A stretch of DNA of 64,000 nt from Serratia symbiotica (GCA_900380265.1 LR025083.1:868001-932000); one strand, 5' to 3'; counted from the stretch's first letter, positions 33,770-45,060 are shown. A program made the numbers and translations. The notes: generated from the sequence alone by a model not told the origin.

Positions 33770-35292
33770 AATACCTTAATGCATGAGGTAGGCAGTGAAT
33801 TGTTTTCTCAAGAACCTGCCGGTTATCGATTATGTAGATACAGCACAACTGCTCCAGGCCATAAAGATAGTAAATCAGTAGATGTAGTGTTTGGTATGAA
33901 AGCTGTAGTTTGCCAGCAGCCTAATTTCTTTTTCAATTGCGGTATCTAGCCTTAGATAGATTCCCGTAAGGCAGCAGAGTTGCTGAGTACAGCAACTGCG
34001 TGGTGATACCGCATCAATATTGTGGTACATCTAGTTCCCCATGCCAGATAGGTGTCCAGTCCTTAACTTGCTAGAATATTAGTTTCTCAGACTAGGAAGA
34101 GAAACGTACCAAGTCCTTTATTACTGGAGGTGGGGAAAGTGAGGAGCATATTTTCTCAGCATATTACTAAAGAGACATATGTTTAGATTAGCATGCTAGG
34201 CATCTTTGTAGAATAGACGCGTCATTTCATGAAACGGCTGGCCTATGAACAGTGTTTTAGCATCAGTCTCCATAGGCGGTTGAATAGTTGCAAACCTGGG
34301 GTCCAGAACTGTTCTGCTGAGGAGTAGGATATTTTCTCAGTCGCCAGGAAGCGCAGTATTGGCAGAAGCTAGCTGTTATAGATAAAGTGCTGATGTTGTA
34401 AACTTAGCGTTACTTAGTCATAACACCTGGACTGACACTAGACTAGGAAGGATTATGTGTACGGCCAGCCTTAGATTTGTTTAACTAGTATCGCTGAATT
34501 TCTGAACTGAGCGAGGTGCTAAAAGAAACTTTCCAAAAATATCATTAGTGCAAACATTGCTAATACAGCCAGGCGATATTATGGATTAGTGTGTCGATTG
34601 GGTAGTGCCCTTAATATCGGTATGCAGCTATACTAAAAGCTTTACTGTTAGGCTTTGGGTAAGGATTATCAACTCGCGTAGGGTTTATAACGCAACTCGA
34701 TTCTTGTATGGGTAATACACCAATGCTGTTTTATTGGTTTTATTTTTTTGTACAAGTCATTGACTTTGCGAAAGTCTCGTTGTTCACCCTTGTTTTGTAC
34801 CTGCACTTTTAGTTCAATAGTGATACTATACATGCAGTAGATCCAGTTATCCCGGATCGGGTTACTAAACTGGTAAAATACTGGCAATACTAGCAACACC
34901 AAGAATGACAAGATGTTGACAAACACAGTACTAGGGAACGGTTCAGCTTACTCAGACTGCATGACAACCTCAAGAACACTACTTTCCTTTATAAACTACG
35001 ATATTATGCGTAGTTAAAGGTTATCGTGGATTAGCGTCTGCCAGTAGGCAGTTAATCAGGTCAGGCTGAAGTTAGCAGCTGATTCTGCCATCGATAATGT
35101 TATGTCTTATTAAAGCGAAAGAGCAATAAGATGCGAAAGCGTACGGAAGCGGACGCAATAGATGGACACTTCCCCTCACTTACTTTACTCTTATGACTCG
35201 GCAGGGTGAAAATTATCATTATTAGAGGGTGGTTAGCTGCGTAGCATGCTGTAGTGCCGAAGCCGTACTAAGACACGCCAGCAAATGCGCAT
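33770..35292 (-). pseudogene. cydC: CydC, heterodimeric ABC exporter subunit, decayed
   Basis: CydDC exports cysteine and glutathione and is needed for cytochrome bd assembly. The ATG at 35290-35292 keeps a GGAGG site upstream; it starts MRICWRVLVRLRHYSMLRS (matching MRALLPYLALYKRHKWMLS). Near 35030-35110 the relic LINCLLADAN matches LLNRVVADVD. In 34669-34926 an open piece contains LLVLPVFYQFSNPIRDN and VQVQNKGEQRDF (matching the LFLMPPLFYRAGKSTGQNL and WLQGQAELTIFGA regions). The 3' end near 33790-33830 reads IYIIDNRQVLEK (matching IIVMDNGQIIEQ). The ATPase core in between is not legible. It is shortened by about 200 bp relative to a normal gene. Confidence 0.82.
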
Positions 35293-36420
35293 GATTATCA
35301 ACCTCCGAGACTATTGTGCCATTGTTCTGAATGATAGGCGCGTTGTGCATTACTCTAATCTAGTTATAGATTTGTGTATCTAGTAACTAATGGGTGCTCA
35401 ATAGGTGCTGTCTATTACTTCGCGTCATTTACTGCCTGGACTACCTGTTTTATATTGATAGGACGTGAGATATTTAAACGGAAACCGTGCGATAAATGTC
35501 GATCTACCTGGAACAGGTCAGGGTGATTAGGTTTTACATAGTGAAACAGGGATCATCTCTCAAATTAACCGATGATTTAAATAATATCTTGCCTTACTTA
35601 GGGTCCAAGACCAAATACTGCTGCTTATTACTATGAATAGGAGGGTTTTATGAGCAATAAGAATGATAAATAGGATCGTGTAGAGTATTTAGAAAACACA
35701 AATAGCGAAAGGATCATTACTGTCGAAATACCATTCAGCAACGAAAAGTCATCGGCTGAAGCCAAATTACCAACCCAATTTGATAAAAAGTAGCTGTATT
35801 TCAATCGGTATAAGAGATTGATGGCTTCCCCGCTCTTCCTCTTATATCTATTCTAACGATTTGATCCGTAGGGATATAAGTTACGAGAGCCCCGTCGTCC
35901 TGATGAATCATGCCTCCATATTTTATTCACGTATTCCTATTTGTCGGACTGCTATGCGTGACATAGAGAATGACATCACTGTTGTTACCGAGTCTAAAAG
36001 GCCTATTTAGAAGATATCGTTACGCCGGCAATCCTAATAGCAAGTCTCGAGTTATTATTGAGGATTAAAAATAATTCAGTTGCTCTATAATTCGTTTGGC
36101 CAAACATTTGCTTCCAGGCAGGGTGCGTGCTCTCAGACCACGAGATATAATACTGCATTAAGAATGGGTACAATCGTTTACGCCCATATTTACGCCACAA
36201 TGCACCCAGAGTGAATGCCAACAATACAGTCGGCAGCGCTTCCGTATAAGCATTGACTCCACACCAGAGTGGCAAGTGGTATGTCACTGTTGGTGACAGG
36301 CTAAAATCAGCGTGGAAAAACGATATTAATGGGCTGATGGTGCTCTTTTAAACAGACATTAGCAATAAAGTAGCTAATGTAGTCAGAGGTCAATGTTATC
36401 GGTGTTGCCAGGGTAAATCG
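35293..36420 (-). pseudogene. cydD: CydD, heterodimeric ABC exporter subunit, decayed
   Basis: CydD is the partner of CydC, encoded just upstream and normally overlapping its start. The C-terminal relic VMHNAPIIQNNGTI (matching VMQDGRIIEQG) sits next to the cydC ATG. The minus-strand piece at 36003-36287 contains FTLGALWRKYGRKRL and PAWKQMFGQTNYRATELFLI (matching the LRAWVVWLRERVG and PAWIQGKPAGSWATLVLEQI regions of CydD). Only about 1.1 kb remains of 1.75 kb, so internal deletions are likely. Similarity is weaker than for cydC, and context carries part of the call. Its 5' side is cut off from trxB by the prophage. Confidence 0.65.
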
Positions 36421-36551
36421 AGCAGGGTTGGATCAAGCGTATTGATCTCTTTCTGTAGAGACTATCATTATGATAATAGTAACAAAACGCTGACGTATTG
36501 ACAGTGTGTTTAAATCATCATCTAGCTGGATGATCTTCAAACAGACTTCCC

Positions 36552-36884
36552 TAAATACGTGCCCGTTTTTCTTGCTTAACCCGTTTAACCACCGAGTAAA
36601 TCGACTGCAGTGAGATTTTGTATTTGCGTGCTAGCGCATGATGGTTATCCTGCCATTGTAATCGGCAATATATCTCCTCGCCACTCTGGCCGACTTTCCA
36701 TATTAACCCATCAGGAATAAACATTCTTCCCGCCCCAGCCCGCCATTATCTGAGTGGCGACAGCACCTCCTATCTGGCTGGCAACGGCAGGGTCACTATC
36801 GATTGTCTGGCTGACGGTTTGTGCAGTGTCCTCGGTCAGCTCAACTAGTTACTTCGGCCCTTTACTCCAAAAGGTATTTTCTAG
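36552..36884 (-). pseudogene. Mor-family phage transcription activator, frameshifted
   Basis: Mor activates middle transcription in Mu. The translation reads ELTEDTAQTVSQTIDSDPAV, then QIGGAVATQIMAGWGG in one frame. After a +1 shift at a G/A-rich run it continues as MFIPDGLIWKVGQSGEEIYC and KYKISLQSIYSVVKRVKQEK in the next. The last part is the helix-turn-helix of the Mor/Mga-like fold and is complete. A stop lies seven codons after the presumed start (after WSKGPK). It is little damaged compared with host relics, which fits later decay of the prophage. Confidence 0.82.
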
Positions 36885-36892
36885 CATGAGGT

Positions 36893-37312
36893 TGTTCTTG
36901 CCACGTCTTTTTGCCACTGCTTGAGTATCTCGATACTAGGCTGGCTTGTGGGTTATTTAGCTAATAAGGGCATCACAGCCGGTTCCCGTTTAACAAATTG
37001 AGCTAGGGCTGTTGACGAGGCATTACGGACGATGCTATCACCGGCCATGGCCTTCAACAGGGCCTGTATTTTGAATTTGCGGACGGTCGCTCTGTTTTCC
37101 TGGCGTGGCGGAGTAGACTGGATATCAAAGCCTTTGGCTTTTAGGGTTTCTAATATTTTCGTTAGTTGACCGATATTCAGAGTGGTTGTCGATGTTGTCC
37201 GTTAGCCTGTGTAGAATTTTGCGATAAGTCGCGTTATCCAGTTTAAGATACTAGGCGGCAATATGGATTAACTGCAGGTATTTTGTCGGGGCATCGGAGT
37301 TGTCCTTTATCG
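36893..37312 (-). pseudogene. GemA/gp16-like phage regulatory protein, frameshifted
   Basis: This is a DUF1018 (Mu gp16/GemA) type protein. The minus strand reads YLQLIHIAA, stop, YLKLDNATYRKILHRLT. After a frame change it gives TLNIGQLTKILETLKAKGFD and KIQALLKAMAGDSIVRNASS, then TALAQFVKRE, and after a last shift SIEILKQWQKDVAR. This fits the family pattern (QLIHIAKRDLGMDDDTYRAML, then LxxVLxxLKAKGF, then KIRALW). It lies directly before the mor-like gene, as in Mu. Confidence 0.75.
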
Positions 37313-38619
37313 TTGTGGTCTGGGTCCAGTTCCCTTATTCCAGGAATAAAAATAATCCTTCAGGTTTTGCAAGATTCTAAGATAAATATCGTTATTATTC
37401 AATTAAATGAAATTAGGATTATTTCTGTTATTGTTTCTCCATGTAAATCGCCAAGGATTCATATCTTTGATCATTTCAATTTTTTCTGCGAACTTTTTCA
37501 CAGCCTGTTGAAAGGCGCTGCTGTATCACATTCCTGTTTATGCAGCGTTGAAAAGCACTATCGGCATAGTGACTGGCGTATAGAGCTAAAATTATTATCT
37601 ACATAATAATGTATCTATTCACTGAATTAAGCTCGGGTGTGCAACAAAGCGAAGGTTGACTGCAATGAAGAGCAGGAAACCCGGAACAGGCGGGTTTGTT
37701 TACGGGTTTCTGATGATAGGAAAGGGCGCAAGTGGGTAATAAGCGCGTAGAGCATCATTATTAGCATATCGACCATCCCATCGTCAAAGATATGAGGTTT
37801 TTTTTGGCCTAATGGTTGGGTTGGATTGAGCAAAAGGGTGATCTGCAAGCAGAAAAGCGAGCGTCTTAGCGCTTGTGATATCAGTCAGAAAACCCAGAAA
37901 AGGCGTTGTGGCTTCCGGTCAATGCTACAACAGCGTAGGCATCGATTATGACAGGTTCGCCCTATTCAGTCAGCAGAAATAGCAACCAAGAGTCCGCTAA
38001 TTCACTTTAGAATAAGCCAGGTCATTACTGAGACGCGCAATGCCTCAGCACTAGTGCTACAATCAGCACCATCAAGGCTAACGTGGGCGACTAAGTGGAA
38101 ATAAGTGGCAGCGGGTTGCGCTATCTCGCTAGAAAGTATGGTTAAGGGTAAGGATAGCCCCAGCGTCCGATAATAGCGCATTGAGCAAGGCTCCATATAA
38201 AAACTAAACAAAGGCCAAAGTTTAGGGTTTATTTTCTTCGTGCGTTTGATGATAGATGGGATTGATAGCGCATGTTCCGTGATACCTTTGAGTGGCACGA
38301 CACACCAGTTAAGTACCCAGGCGCTATACTGCTGTTTTCAGTGTGACGGTTAGTAGCAGGTCCATCCCCCACTCGCCGCTTTCCGTTTGTTGGGTGATCT
38401 CGGCCTGGGCAGGCCTCAGGCGTTGCGTTTTTTGATGGAAGCTGATTCAGGTAATACCCATAACGTGTTTTCTGTATATAAGGTGACGATGAGTTCTGCC
38501 ATATCCCGAAGGCATTTTGAAATTCAGAATACGCGCCGGCAGAATGGTCTACCTGCGGATGATGCAGGGCACGGTTAAGGCGTTTTCAATCTGACGGCAC
38601 AGATTTTTTCTATTCCCAA
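37313..38619. other. Prophage early region, genes not identified
   Basis: About 1.3 kb between the gemA-like and gam relics. Mu carries several small early genes of mostly unknown function here. The minus-strand open pieces 37627-37848 and 38002-38298 have no similarity I recognise. Composition is prophage-like from about 37800 onward and more AT-rich around 37320-37620. Confidence 0.4.
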
Positions 38620-39139
38620 TCGAACATGAGGCCATCTCCTGTTCAAAGGGGTAATCATAAAATCCTTAGTTGGTTGTGAAACGTGATGTCGGGAATATTC
38701 TATCACTGGATATCGTACTGATTTTCATAGGATATTTATCAAGCTGTGCTTGTCGAATCATGCAGTCGTTCTCTCCTGTTTCTTCCATCGCCTGCAGTAT
38801 ATCACCCACGCTTTTTAGCGCAAGGGATGAGCGGTTACGCCATCACACTGCGCCAGTTGTCATGGTGACCAGTTTTGGTTTGCCGTTGTGAGCAAGTCCT
38901 TCCTGTTAGTTTCGCAGCAGGCCTGGGTATCCTTTTTCGGCGGGTTGAAACTAGCTTTCATAGTTTCACTATTAGCAGTGTATTGATGGGTTAAGCGCGC
39001 AATTTGATCATTAATCTGTGTCTCTAGCCAGGTCATTGCCGCTAGATATCGCCAGATTTAATATCGCTTATCATCTCCTCACGGCTGTACGGGATACAGG
39101 AAGCCGCCTCGGCTTTAAGTCGCGTTATTTCTTTGCTAT
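38620..39139 (-). pseudogene. gam: Host-nuclease inhibitor Gam, decayed
   Basis: Mu Gam binds DNA ends and protects them from RecBCD; it is a Ku-like protein. The minus strand reads ITRLKAEAASCIPYSREEMI, SDIKSGDI, then after frame changes MTWLETQINDQIARLTHQYT, ETMKASFNPPKKDTQACCET and NRKDLLTT (matching LExQMNDQIAxLTExxAPKI, WCEANRDDLTNGGK). The C-terminal third reads WRNRSSLALKSVGDILQAME (matching WRxRPPSVxVRGVDxVLExL). The span of about 520 bp equals the usual gene of about 174 codons. The first codon appears mutated from ATG to ATA. Confidence 0.82.
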
Positions 39140-39699
39140 CTTTTACCTGTTAATTCATAATTTTGGAAATTAAACACGCTCGAAATAATAGCTTCAAGAG
39201 CGTCACTGTGTTTAATATGCTCAAATAAATTTATGCTGTATCGAGCCGCTAATTCACCAAGACGCTGGCTCTGTTAATGAAAATCAAGGCAGTGCTCGCA
39301 AAGCTATAAATAGTTTCATAGTCTGTTCGCTAATATCTATGTTTTCCCAGAAAACTGATTGGCACGCAGTAATACGGCTGGGTCCTATTTTCATGCTTAA
39401 CTGACCTCCCAGGCTATTCGGTAGTTATCTTTCAGGAACTGGCATTTCCAAATGGCCTAACGATCAGTACCCAAGTTATAGTGAACGGCATGCCTTTTTA
39501 TCTCAGGCATCACATCGTCAGTCATGCAGCAGGGTAATGGTCGGACGGCTATAGCCATTAACTGTAAACTGACTGACGGTAAACTTGCTTGGCTGAGGTT
39601 GTCCATCAAAACAAGCGTTGCCGAACTGGTTCTGGATGGCCGGGTAGGTCATCGTTTATGGGTTTTAATGGTCACGGTGGGATTTAGCATAAAAGCCTT
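39140..39699. other. Prophage early region, gene not identified
   Basis: About 560 bp between gam and the ATPase relic. The minus strand has readable fragments (for example AIWKCQFLKDNYRIAWEVS) but no family I can name. Confidence 0.35.
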
Positions 39700-40850
39700 C
39701 TTTAATGCACACTGCGAATAATATTGGTATTTATAAAAGAGATAGTATTGGCGCCGACAGGTTCATGGTGGCAGTCACAAGATGCCGACAGCCGGAGATA
39801 AAGTAGGCTGACCGTTGTTTCTTTTTGGGCGCAGCCAGCTTCGACGTTAACGTAGTACCGGTATTGCTTCTGGGCCGAGGACTTTGCCAAGGTCGCCACC
39901 GCCACGTTTAAATTTGAAATAAAAAGTTGGTCAGGTCTTCATCCAGATTCGACAGGTTAATTACTTCGCAGCGCTGCACCACGTCCCTGACAGCTAACAG
40001 GCGCTCAGATAACTGGTTGCTCAGCTCGGGTGTCCAAGCAGAACGATGGACAGCAGTTTTTAAAGTCGTTTTCCATCCCAAAGAAGGCATTGGAGGTGCT
40101 TTCAGGTCGGGATGGCAGGTAATGGGCTTCTTCAATCATCAACACATAGCTGTACTTGACATGGCTTTTCTCTTTTAATAGTCGGTGTAGCTGACGAAAG
40201 CGGGCTACGGGTGAGAATTTGAGTTTCTAGTGGCCAACGGATGGAGAATAGCTTCGGCGAGACTGGCAGCTTTTAGGATTTTGCCCTGATGCTCATTGCC
40301 TTTTATCGCTAGCACATAGGGTTCAATCACCACCGCTGGACGTTTCCCGATAGATGCGGGCAGTTAGGTCGCGAGACAGGGTGCTTTCATACGAACCGGA
40401 TTCCCCTATAATGGCGATCAACCTACTATAGCGGGCGGTCTTGGTACAGCGCCTCGCGCACATAACGGTTCCAGAGGTCAAAACACATCTTCACGACCGT
40501 GTACCGCGTTGTTATCAAACGGGCACGCAACAGCCAATATGCTTTTGGTAGCAGGCAATAATACCTATTCCAGCAACATGGTGTCCTCTTCGTTTTTAGG
40601 TGGAGTTGTTGTTCCTTGCTACCGGAGGTGGCACCGTTAAAGCATTCGTCTGTCGAGATGAGCTGGTTATGCAGCCAAGCACGAATATGCTGTTTTAGCG
40701 TGTCGGTGTTCTGTTTGATCATTAATGGTGATTGATTATCTGCGCCAGCGTTGCCTCGGAAGGTCAAGTGCATGAGTCAGTATCGCCTGGGTCAGATGGT
40801 GTTGTTGTAACAGGGTTTTTTAGTTTCAGCATGTTGCCCTGTTTTCCCAA
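39700..40850 (-). pseudogene. Phage transposition ATPase (Mu B-like), decayed
   Basis: MuB-type AAA+ ATPases bind target DNA and activate the transposase. The minus strand reads KTLLQQHHLTQAILTHAL (helix-turn-helix start). It then has IIAIIGESGSYESTLSRDLT, matching VVGESGAGKSTLRRDL but with the Walker A lysine region altered. It continues with YVLMIEEAHYLPS (Walker B region), ELSNQLSERLLAVRDVVQRC (matching ELKxKLSERNPEVREVVQRC) and, after a frame change, KFKRGGGDLGKVLGPEAI. The architecture is that of BcepMu-type B proteins rather than Mu B itself. Several stops and frameshifts are present. Confidence 0.8.
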
Positions 40851-41746
40851 TATGGCTTCTGTACTCTGAGCCATATAGAAGTGGGCTTTATGCCAATGCG
40901 TTTACACTGATAAAGCAAACTGCATCGTACTTTCCTATAATGCCTGCTGATATTCAGCTAGGTGTTAAGGTTGTTCAGTAATCCGGCGCCAATGCCTGTT
41001 TGGGTGATTTTAGACGTCATGGGTGACGCTTTTACCATTGTTTTTCCTCTTAAAGGTTTAACGGTGAGGCGCGCAGCGCCACGTCTTTCTGCATCGTGAT
41101 TGGTGCGCGTTCGGTTTCATCAAAAAAGGCAAGAGTAATCTGTATTAATTTTTCACTTAGGGCGTAATATCCATTGATGCGCTTCTCAATCATGTTTCTT
41201 CCTCTAAAACGGTAGGGTATGACTGATATTGGGCGGCGAGCCTTTAAGCAGCCCTGGCAGGCTTATTAAAGGCTGTCTTGCTAATACTGTTTATGGCTTT
41301 TAAAAATCCACAGCGCGTGTCATTTTGTTAAGATGTGTGCAGTAGAGGAGTAAGGTGTTTTTATCGGATGCCTCTTTCATTAATGGAATTATGTTACTTT
41401 CAGTGTAACAGCTTGATAGGCGAACCTATGGTCTGTTCAATCGCCTGTTTGTTGTACGGCGTGCTTTGCACTAGTCTTAGCAGAGACCAGTCAGTAACAT
41501 GGATACGTGAGTGTAGTTAAAACCGTTTGTCTTGGCCCATGCCAAGCATGGGTAGTGCTGCTAGCTATGGTTATAAAAACAACGCTTAAAGGCGGCGGGC
41601 TTTCAGAGCATGATGTTATCTCTATCATAAAATTTAAAATAAATATGCAATAACATGCAAAATAATGAAAATTCTTTTTGTTTGTTTTTGTACATTCTTT
41701 ATCGCAATGGAAACCACGCGCCGTTATCGATCTGAAAGAGAGCTAT
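40851..41746. other. Prophage: expected transposase A position, not recognisable
   Basis: Less than 0.9 kb separates the ATPase relic from the first + strand gene. A full MuA-type transposase needs about 2 kb. The minus strand shows only scraps (for example STPYNKQAIEQTIGSP) and no DDE motif. The catalytic gene is therefore deleted or beyond recognition. Confidence 0.45.
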
Positions 41747-42437
41747 ATGGCAAAGAAAACCGCAACTACTTGTCTGTGAATACAAGTGGGCAACATCACG
41801 ATTGCACGTTTGGCGGTGGCAATTGTATGTCCTAAAAATGCAGCAATCAGCGTGAATAAAGAGGTGATAGCACGTTCTGAGATAGCTTACCCTATGAAAG
41901 AGAATGCATAGTGCATGAAGCCCACTTCTATATGGCACAGAGTGTAGAAGCCATGCTGGAAGCAGGTAAAGGACTCATCATTATCAAGAAAATGAGCCGT
42001 ACAAAGAATTTATGCGTATTGTTAAAGGGCAATTATAGGGCTTGAACCTCGGATCACACAAAAGATAGCGCAATCAGCTTTAAAGTATCTGTCACCAACG
42101 CTATCTGCAACTCAGATAGCCGTTTTTTGGGTTGGGCGTGCAATGCCCTATGAGCTTATGTTTGAAGATGATTAAGACCTTATACAGTTGGTCTAAGGGG
42201 TACTATTTCGGGCTTGAAGCTAGATGAGGTTGACCGTATGTCAGTCAGGGAATGGCGGGCAGCATTGCGTAAAGATGAAGCAGCCATTAAGCGCAACCAG
42301 CAACTTGTAGCCGAAAAAGAGAAACAACTGCGATAGTTAAACGAACAACTGGTTAGAAGTACGTCTACAACGACTACGAACGATGAACAGGTGCCGCTCG
42401 ACACCCACCAGTTGCTTACATCAATCCGAGAAGGGTG
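41747..42437 (+). pseudogene. Phage DUF3102-like early protein, decayed
   Basis: The start ATG at 41747-41749 follows GAAAGAGAG. Pieces in several frames read AHFYMAQSVEAMLEAGKGLI, EFMRIVKGQL, ALKYLSPTLSA, YELMFEDD and LDEVDRMSVREWRAALRKDE followed by AAIKRNQQLVAEKEKQLR. The last segment is a coiled coil and is nearly undamaged. The 'MLEAGRxLIxIKExLPHGEFxxIV' pattern is that of DUF3102-type phage proteins that resemble plasmid partition or regulatory factors. The family name is from memory and the function is unknown. Confidence 0.6.
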
Positions 42438-42800
42438 GTGATCGCCGTAAATCGGAGCGTCTGCGATCGGGTTAGACAGGTAACCTTCGCCGAACGCTCC
42501 GGAGTCAAAAACTTACCCAGTACAACTACAAAAAAAGTGAGCGCCATCTCGATACCGCTTACTTGATTGCTGCAAAAGCTATTGGGTTGATTTGCTCTTT
42601 CTTATGACCGGGGAGCGAACCAATGAAGCCAGTGCGCTCGATGTGCTGCGTGATAAGGAAGAGACGAATTTACTGACCGCTTTCCGCCATATCCCCGAGG
42701 AAACCAAAGATATTGCGTATCGTACATTAACTGAAATGGCAGAGAAAGCCGTTCGTTACCGCCCTAACTCTTCCCATTCGTTTCTGCGAATAGCTTATTT
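42435..42800 (+). pseudogene. Phage HTH repressor-like regulator, frameshifted
   Basis: The first frame reads ERLRSG, then FAERSGVKNLPSTT and YKKSERHLDTAYLIAAKAIG, the recognition region and following helices of a Cro/C1-type helix-turn-helix. After a shift inside the 'AIGVDL' motif it continues as LLFLMTGERTNEASALDVLR and PEETKDIAYRTLTEMAEKAV. In this family the phrase 'GVDLLFLMTGER' directly follows the HTH. It is probably the prophage immunity repressor or a Ner-like regulator at the divergent early/late boundary. The start codon is not clear. Confidence 0.7.
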
Positions 42801-42849
42801 GACAAAAATAAGCACCTCACGTCGATTGATTAGGCTGAGTATTATTGAG

Positions 42850-43600
42850 ATAATATCAAGTTGGGATGTCGTCCAAACTCCATCCCCTGGAAACTGCCGG
42901 GACTTCAGGAATGTCATTAACCGGAATCATTATCATTCTAGCTAAAGCCGCTCTAGCTCCGCCAGATTTCATATTCTTCCAGATCACAATCCGTCCATGC
43001 CCCTCAGGCCCAATACGCCGGATTGTAGTAAAATAGGGTGTGAGGCTGGTGGTTATAACGCGCAATGCAGCTTACCCAGTCAAGCTGTTCAAAATGGTGC
43101 GTAATAGTCGCAGATGAGCCAACGATAGTTCCTTCCATCCGCAATAGGAATAGACGTGGCCCGTGGCTGTAGCTCCGCCAACGTGTTCCCCGCCACCTTG
43201 CCACTGAACAACTGTTTTGCAGGTCATAGAAACGGGCCGCGCTGGATATCAGTCAAAGTCTCGCCCGGTGTCATTTTCAACCATTGACACAACGTTCTGC
43301 TGATCAGAGCCATTTTACACTGGGGCACAAATTCTTCCAGATGGTGTATTAATAGTCAATAGAGGTTGGCTAGCTTGCCGTTGACGCCGTTAATCACCTG
43401 TGCTTGGGTTGGCGCCTGCCCAAGTAAAGCGCGGCCATGCCACACAGGCTCTACATAAAAAGTATGCGACTGGAAGTGCGGTAAAATTTGTTTGGTTAGC
43501 CGCCGTTCCCGCCTATCCAGGCAGTATTGATAAAAGATTGAGGTATTGCCTGTAACTCTGTTTCACTACTGGAATTCGTGCAGACTCCTTTCTGTTCTAA
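42850..43600 (-). pseudogene. Unrecognised prophage gene, decayed
   Basis: The minus strand is protein-like in mixed frames: RRERRLTKQILPHFQSHTFY, VEPVWHGRALLGQAPTQAQV, INGVNGKLANLY, then KMALISRTLCQWLKMTPGET and PRATSIPIADGRNYRWLICD. Base usage is prophage-like and the strand is opposite to its neighbours. I do not recognise the family. It lies between the repressor relic and a strong terminator and ends toward the repressor. Confidence 0.35.
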
Positions 43601-43645
43601 AGAGCGGAAAGCGGCACGGGGGTCACAGGCTATATCTGTGTGTTG

Positions 43646-43681
43646 GCGACCCTCCCGGGGTTCTAGCACCGGGAGGGTCGC
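43646..43681. terminator. Strong bidirectional terminator-like hairpin
   Basis: A perfect 13-bp GC-rich stem, GCGACCCTCCCGG (43646-43658) and CCGGGAGGGTCGC (43669-43681), has a 10-base loop. GCTTTCCTT follows on the + strand. It is probably a phage terminator separating the early/regulatory block from the lysis and late genes. Confidence 0.6.
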
Positions 43682-43804
43682 GCTTTCCTTGTCCTGTCGG
43701 GGTTAATCACTGCGACTAACCTAATCGCCATATCCCCACTAGTAAAGTGATTTAAAAAGCGTTTAGCAACCTGACTTGGCACACTCTCTGCCTGATTTTC
43801 AGGG

Positions 43805-44204
43805 AGATGATAACAGAAACGAGAAAAATTGAACTTGCCCGATCAAACGCCATGCCTGAGGGTTGGTTGTTCACCGCCGCCGGCCTATTGCTGGTGATTG
43901 GCATGGGCTTTCCGCAACAATTTCCGGCGACGGTAAACAACCTGACCTTGATTATGTAGGTGAGGTGGTTGGGTATTGACTTAATCGTTCTCTGTTTCTC
44001 AAAGCCAGTCCGGTCAATACCCGCACTATAACCACACTAAGGTGCCACAAGGCCGGCACCCGGTGCGTGGCGGTTGTTACCAGGTCTTTGCTGTGGCGTA
44101 GCTGCGCCGGCGCTGATTGTGATGGCAGTGTGTCTGAATGTCGCAATGGGTGTGTTTATGACCATGGACACCTATCAACACCCACAGGACGACCTAAGAT
44201 AGCT
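43805..44204 (+). pseudogene. Phage holin/membrane protein, decayed
   Basis: The + strand reads MPEGWLFTAAGLLLVIGMGF, then QQFPATVNNLTL, a hydrophobic stretch typical of small phage membrane proteins. After a gap and frame changes comes ALIVMAVCLNVAMGVFMTMD, then TYQHPQDDL directly before the endolysin relic. Two membrane segments next to a lytic enzyme suggest a holin. This is inferred from position and hydrophobicity. Confidence 0.45.
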
Positions 44205-44790
44205 GTGATTCCTTTTGCTTATAGTGCTCCTTGGCGGTGCGCTTGATATCGATGCAGCGCCCATAAGTGGCGTTAGCATACCGGGCAGACCTGATATGCA
44301 ACGCCAGGATGCATGGGCTTAATGCGCAATAGCGGATTTTGCCGTGCAGATTGAGCACGCAAGCGGTTGGCAGCCAGATATCACCAATCGAATTGGCACG
44401 CAGGGTTGGGCAGTTTATGCCCGCGACTATCGCTTAGATTGGTGCATTAGTGCCGGCACTCGCGGCTAAAGCGCCGCTCAATCCTAGTTGGAGCTTACGG
44501 GCAGTGGCCAGTTCCGATTGCTGGCTATAGCAACCATTATCGGCAGTTAATCGCTATGCACGTATGGCGATGATCTCTCGGCCTACAACGGTTACCTTGG
44601 CTGGGTGCAGCGTGACCGACGCCTAGCGGAATTTTAGAGGGGTTAGACGGCAGTCGCTAGGTGGACAGTATTAGGCATGTCAATGCCGGGCGTTGCGTGA
44701 GTTCCTGGCTTGAGAATCTCCAGTGTCCCGCCGTATTTTAAACACCCTGCTACCACGTTACCTGAGGTGGGATAAACTGTGTTTAGTTCA
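44205..44790 (+). pseudogene. Phage endolysin (lytic transglycosylase type), decayed
   Basis: An N-terminal hydrophobic leader (LLLIVLLGGALDIDA) is followed by IADFAVQIEHASGWQPDITN and RIGTQGWAVYARDYRLDWC, resembling the catalytic glutamate and GxxGLxQ regions of soluble lytic transglycosylase-type phage lysins. AYNGYLGWVQRDRRLA (matching AYNGGLGWVQRDxRLA) and later mixed-frame pieces matching WGQVEAVNAG and RxILxRLQPRY complete it. Stops and frameshifts interrupt it. It acts on peptidoglycan at lysis when intact. Confidence 0.68.
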
Positions 44791-45060
44791 GTCAGTCTGA
44801 AAGCCTTGGCTGGGTGTTGCTGATGGCCTTGCTGTCGGGCATTTGTTGGCAAGGCTACACACAAGGTGCAGGTCGGAAACCGACCTGTTGTGTGGCAACA
44901 ATCAGTTAGCTGCGTGAGGTGTTTGCCATTCATGGAAACAGAGCGCCGAACAGCCACGCAACCCTAAAAGTCCTGCAATAAGGATTTACCTATCGCGTGA
45001 AGGCAGCGCATCAGGCCGATCAGTACTACCTGAATCGCATCGTGCCACTTCGTGACAAAC
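44791..45060 (+). pseudogene. Possible Rz-like spanin, decayed
   Basis: Right after the endolysin, the + strand starts with a hydrophobic leader (VADGLAVGHLLARL in one frame). It then has fragments such as RVKAAHQADQYYLNRIVPLR that look like the helical part of a spanin. The call is by position and general character only. Confidence 0.3.
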
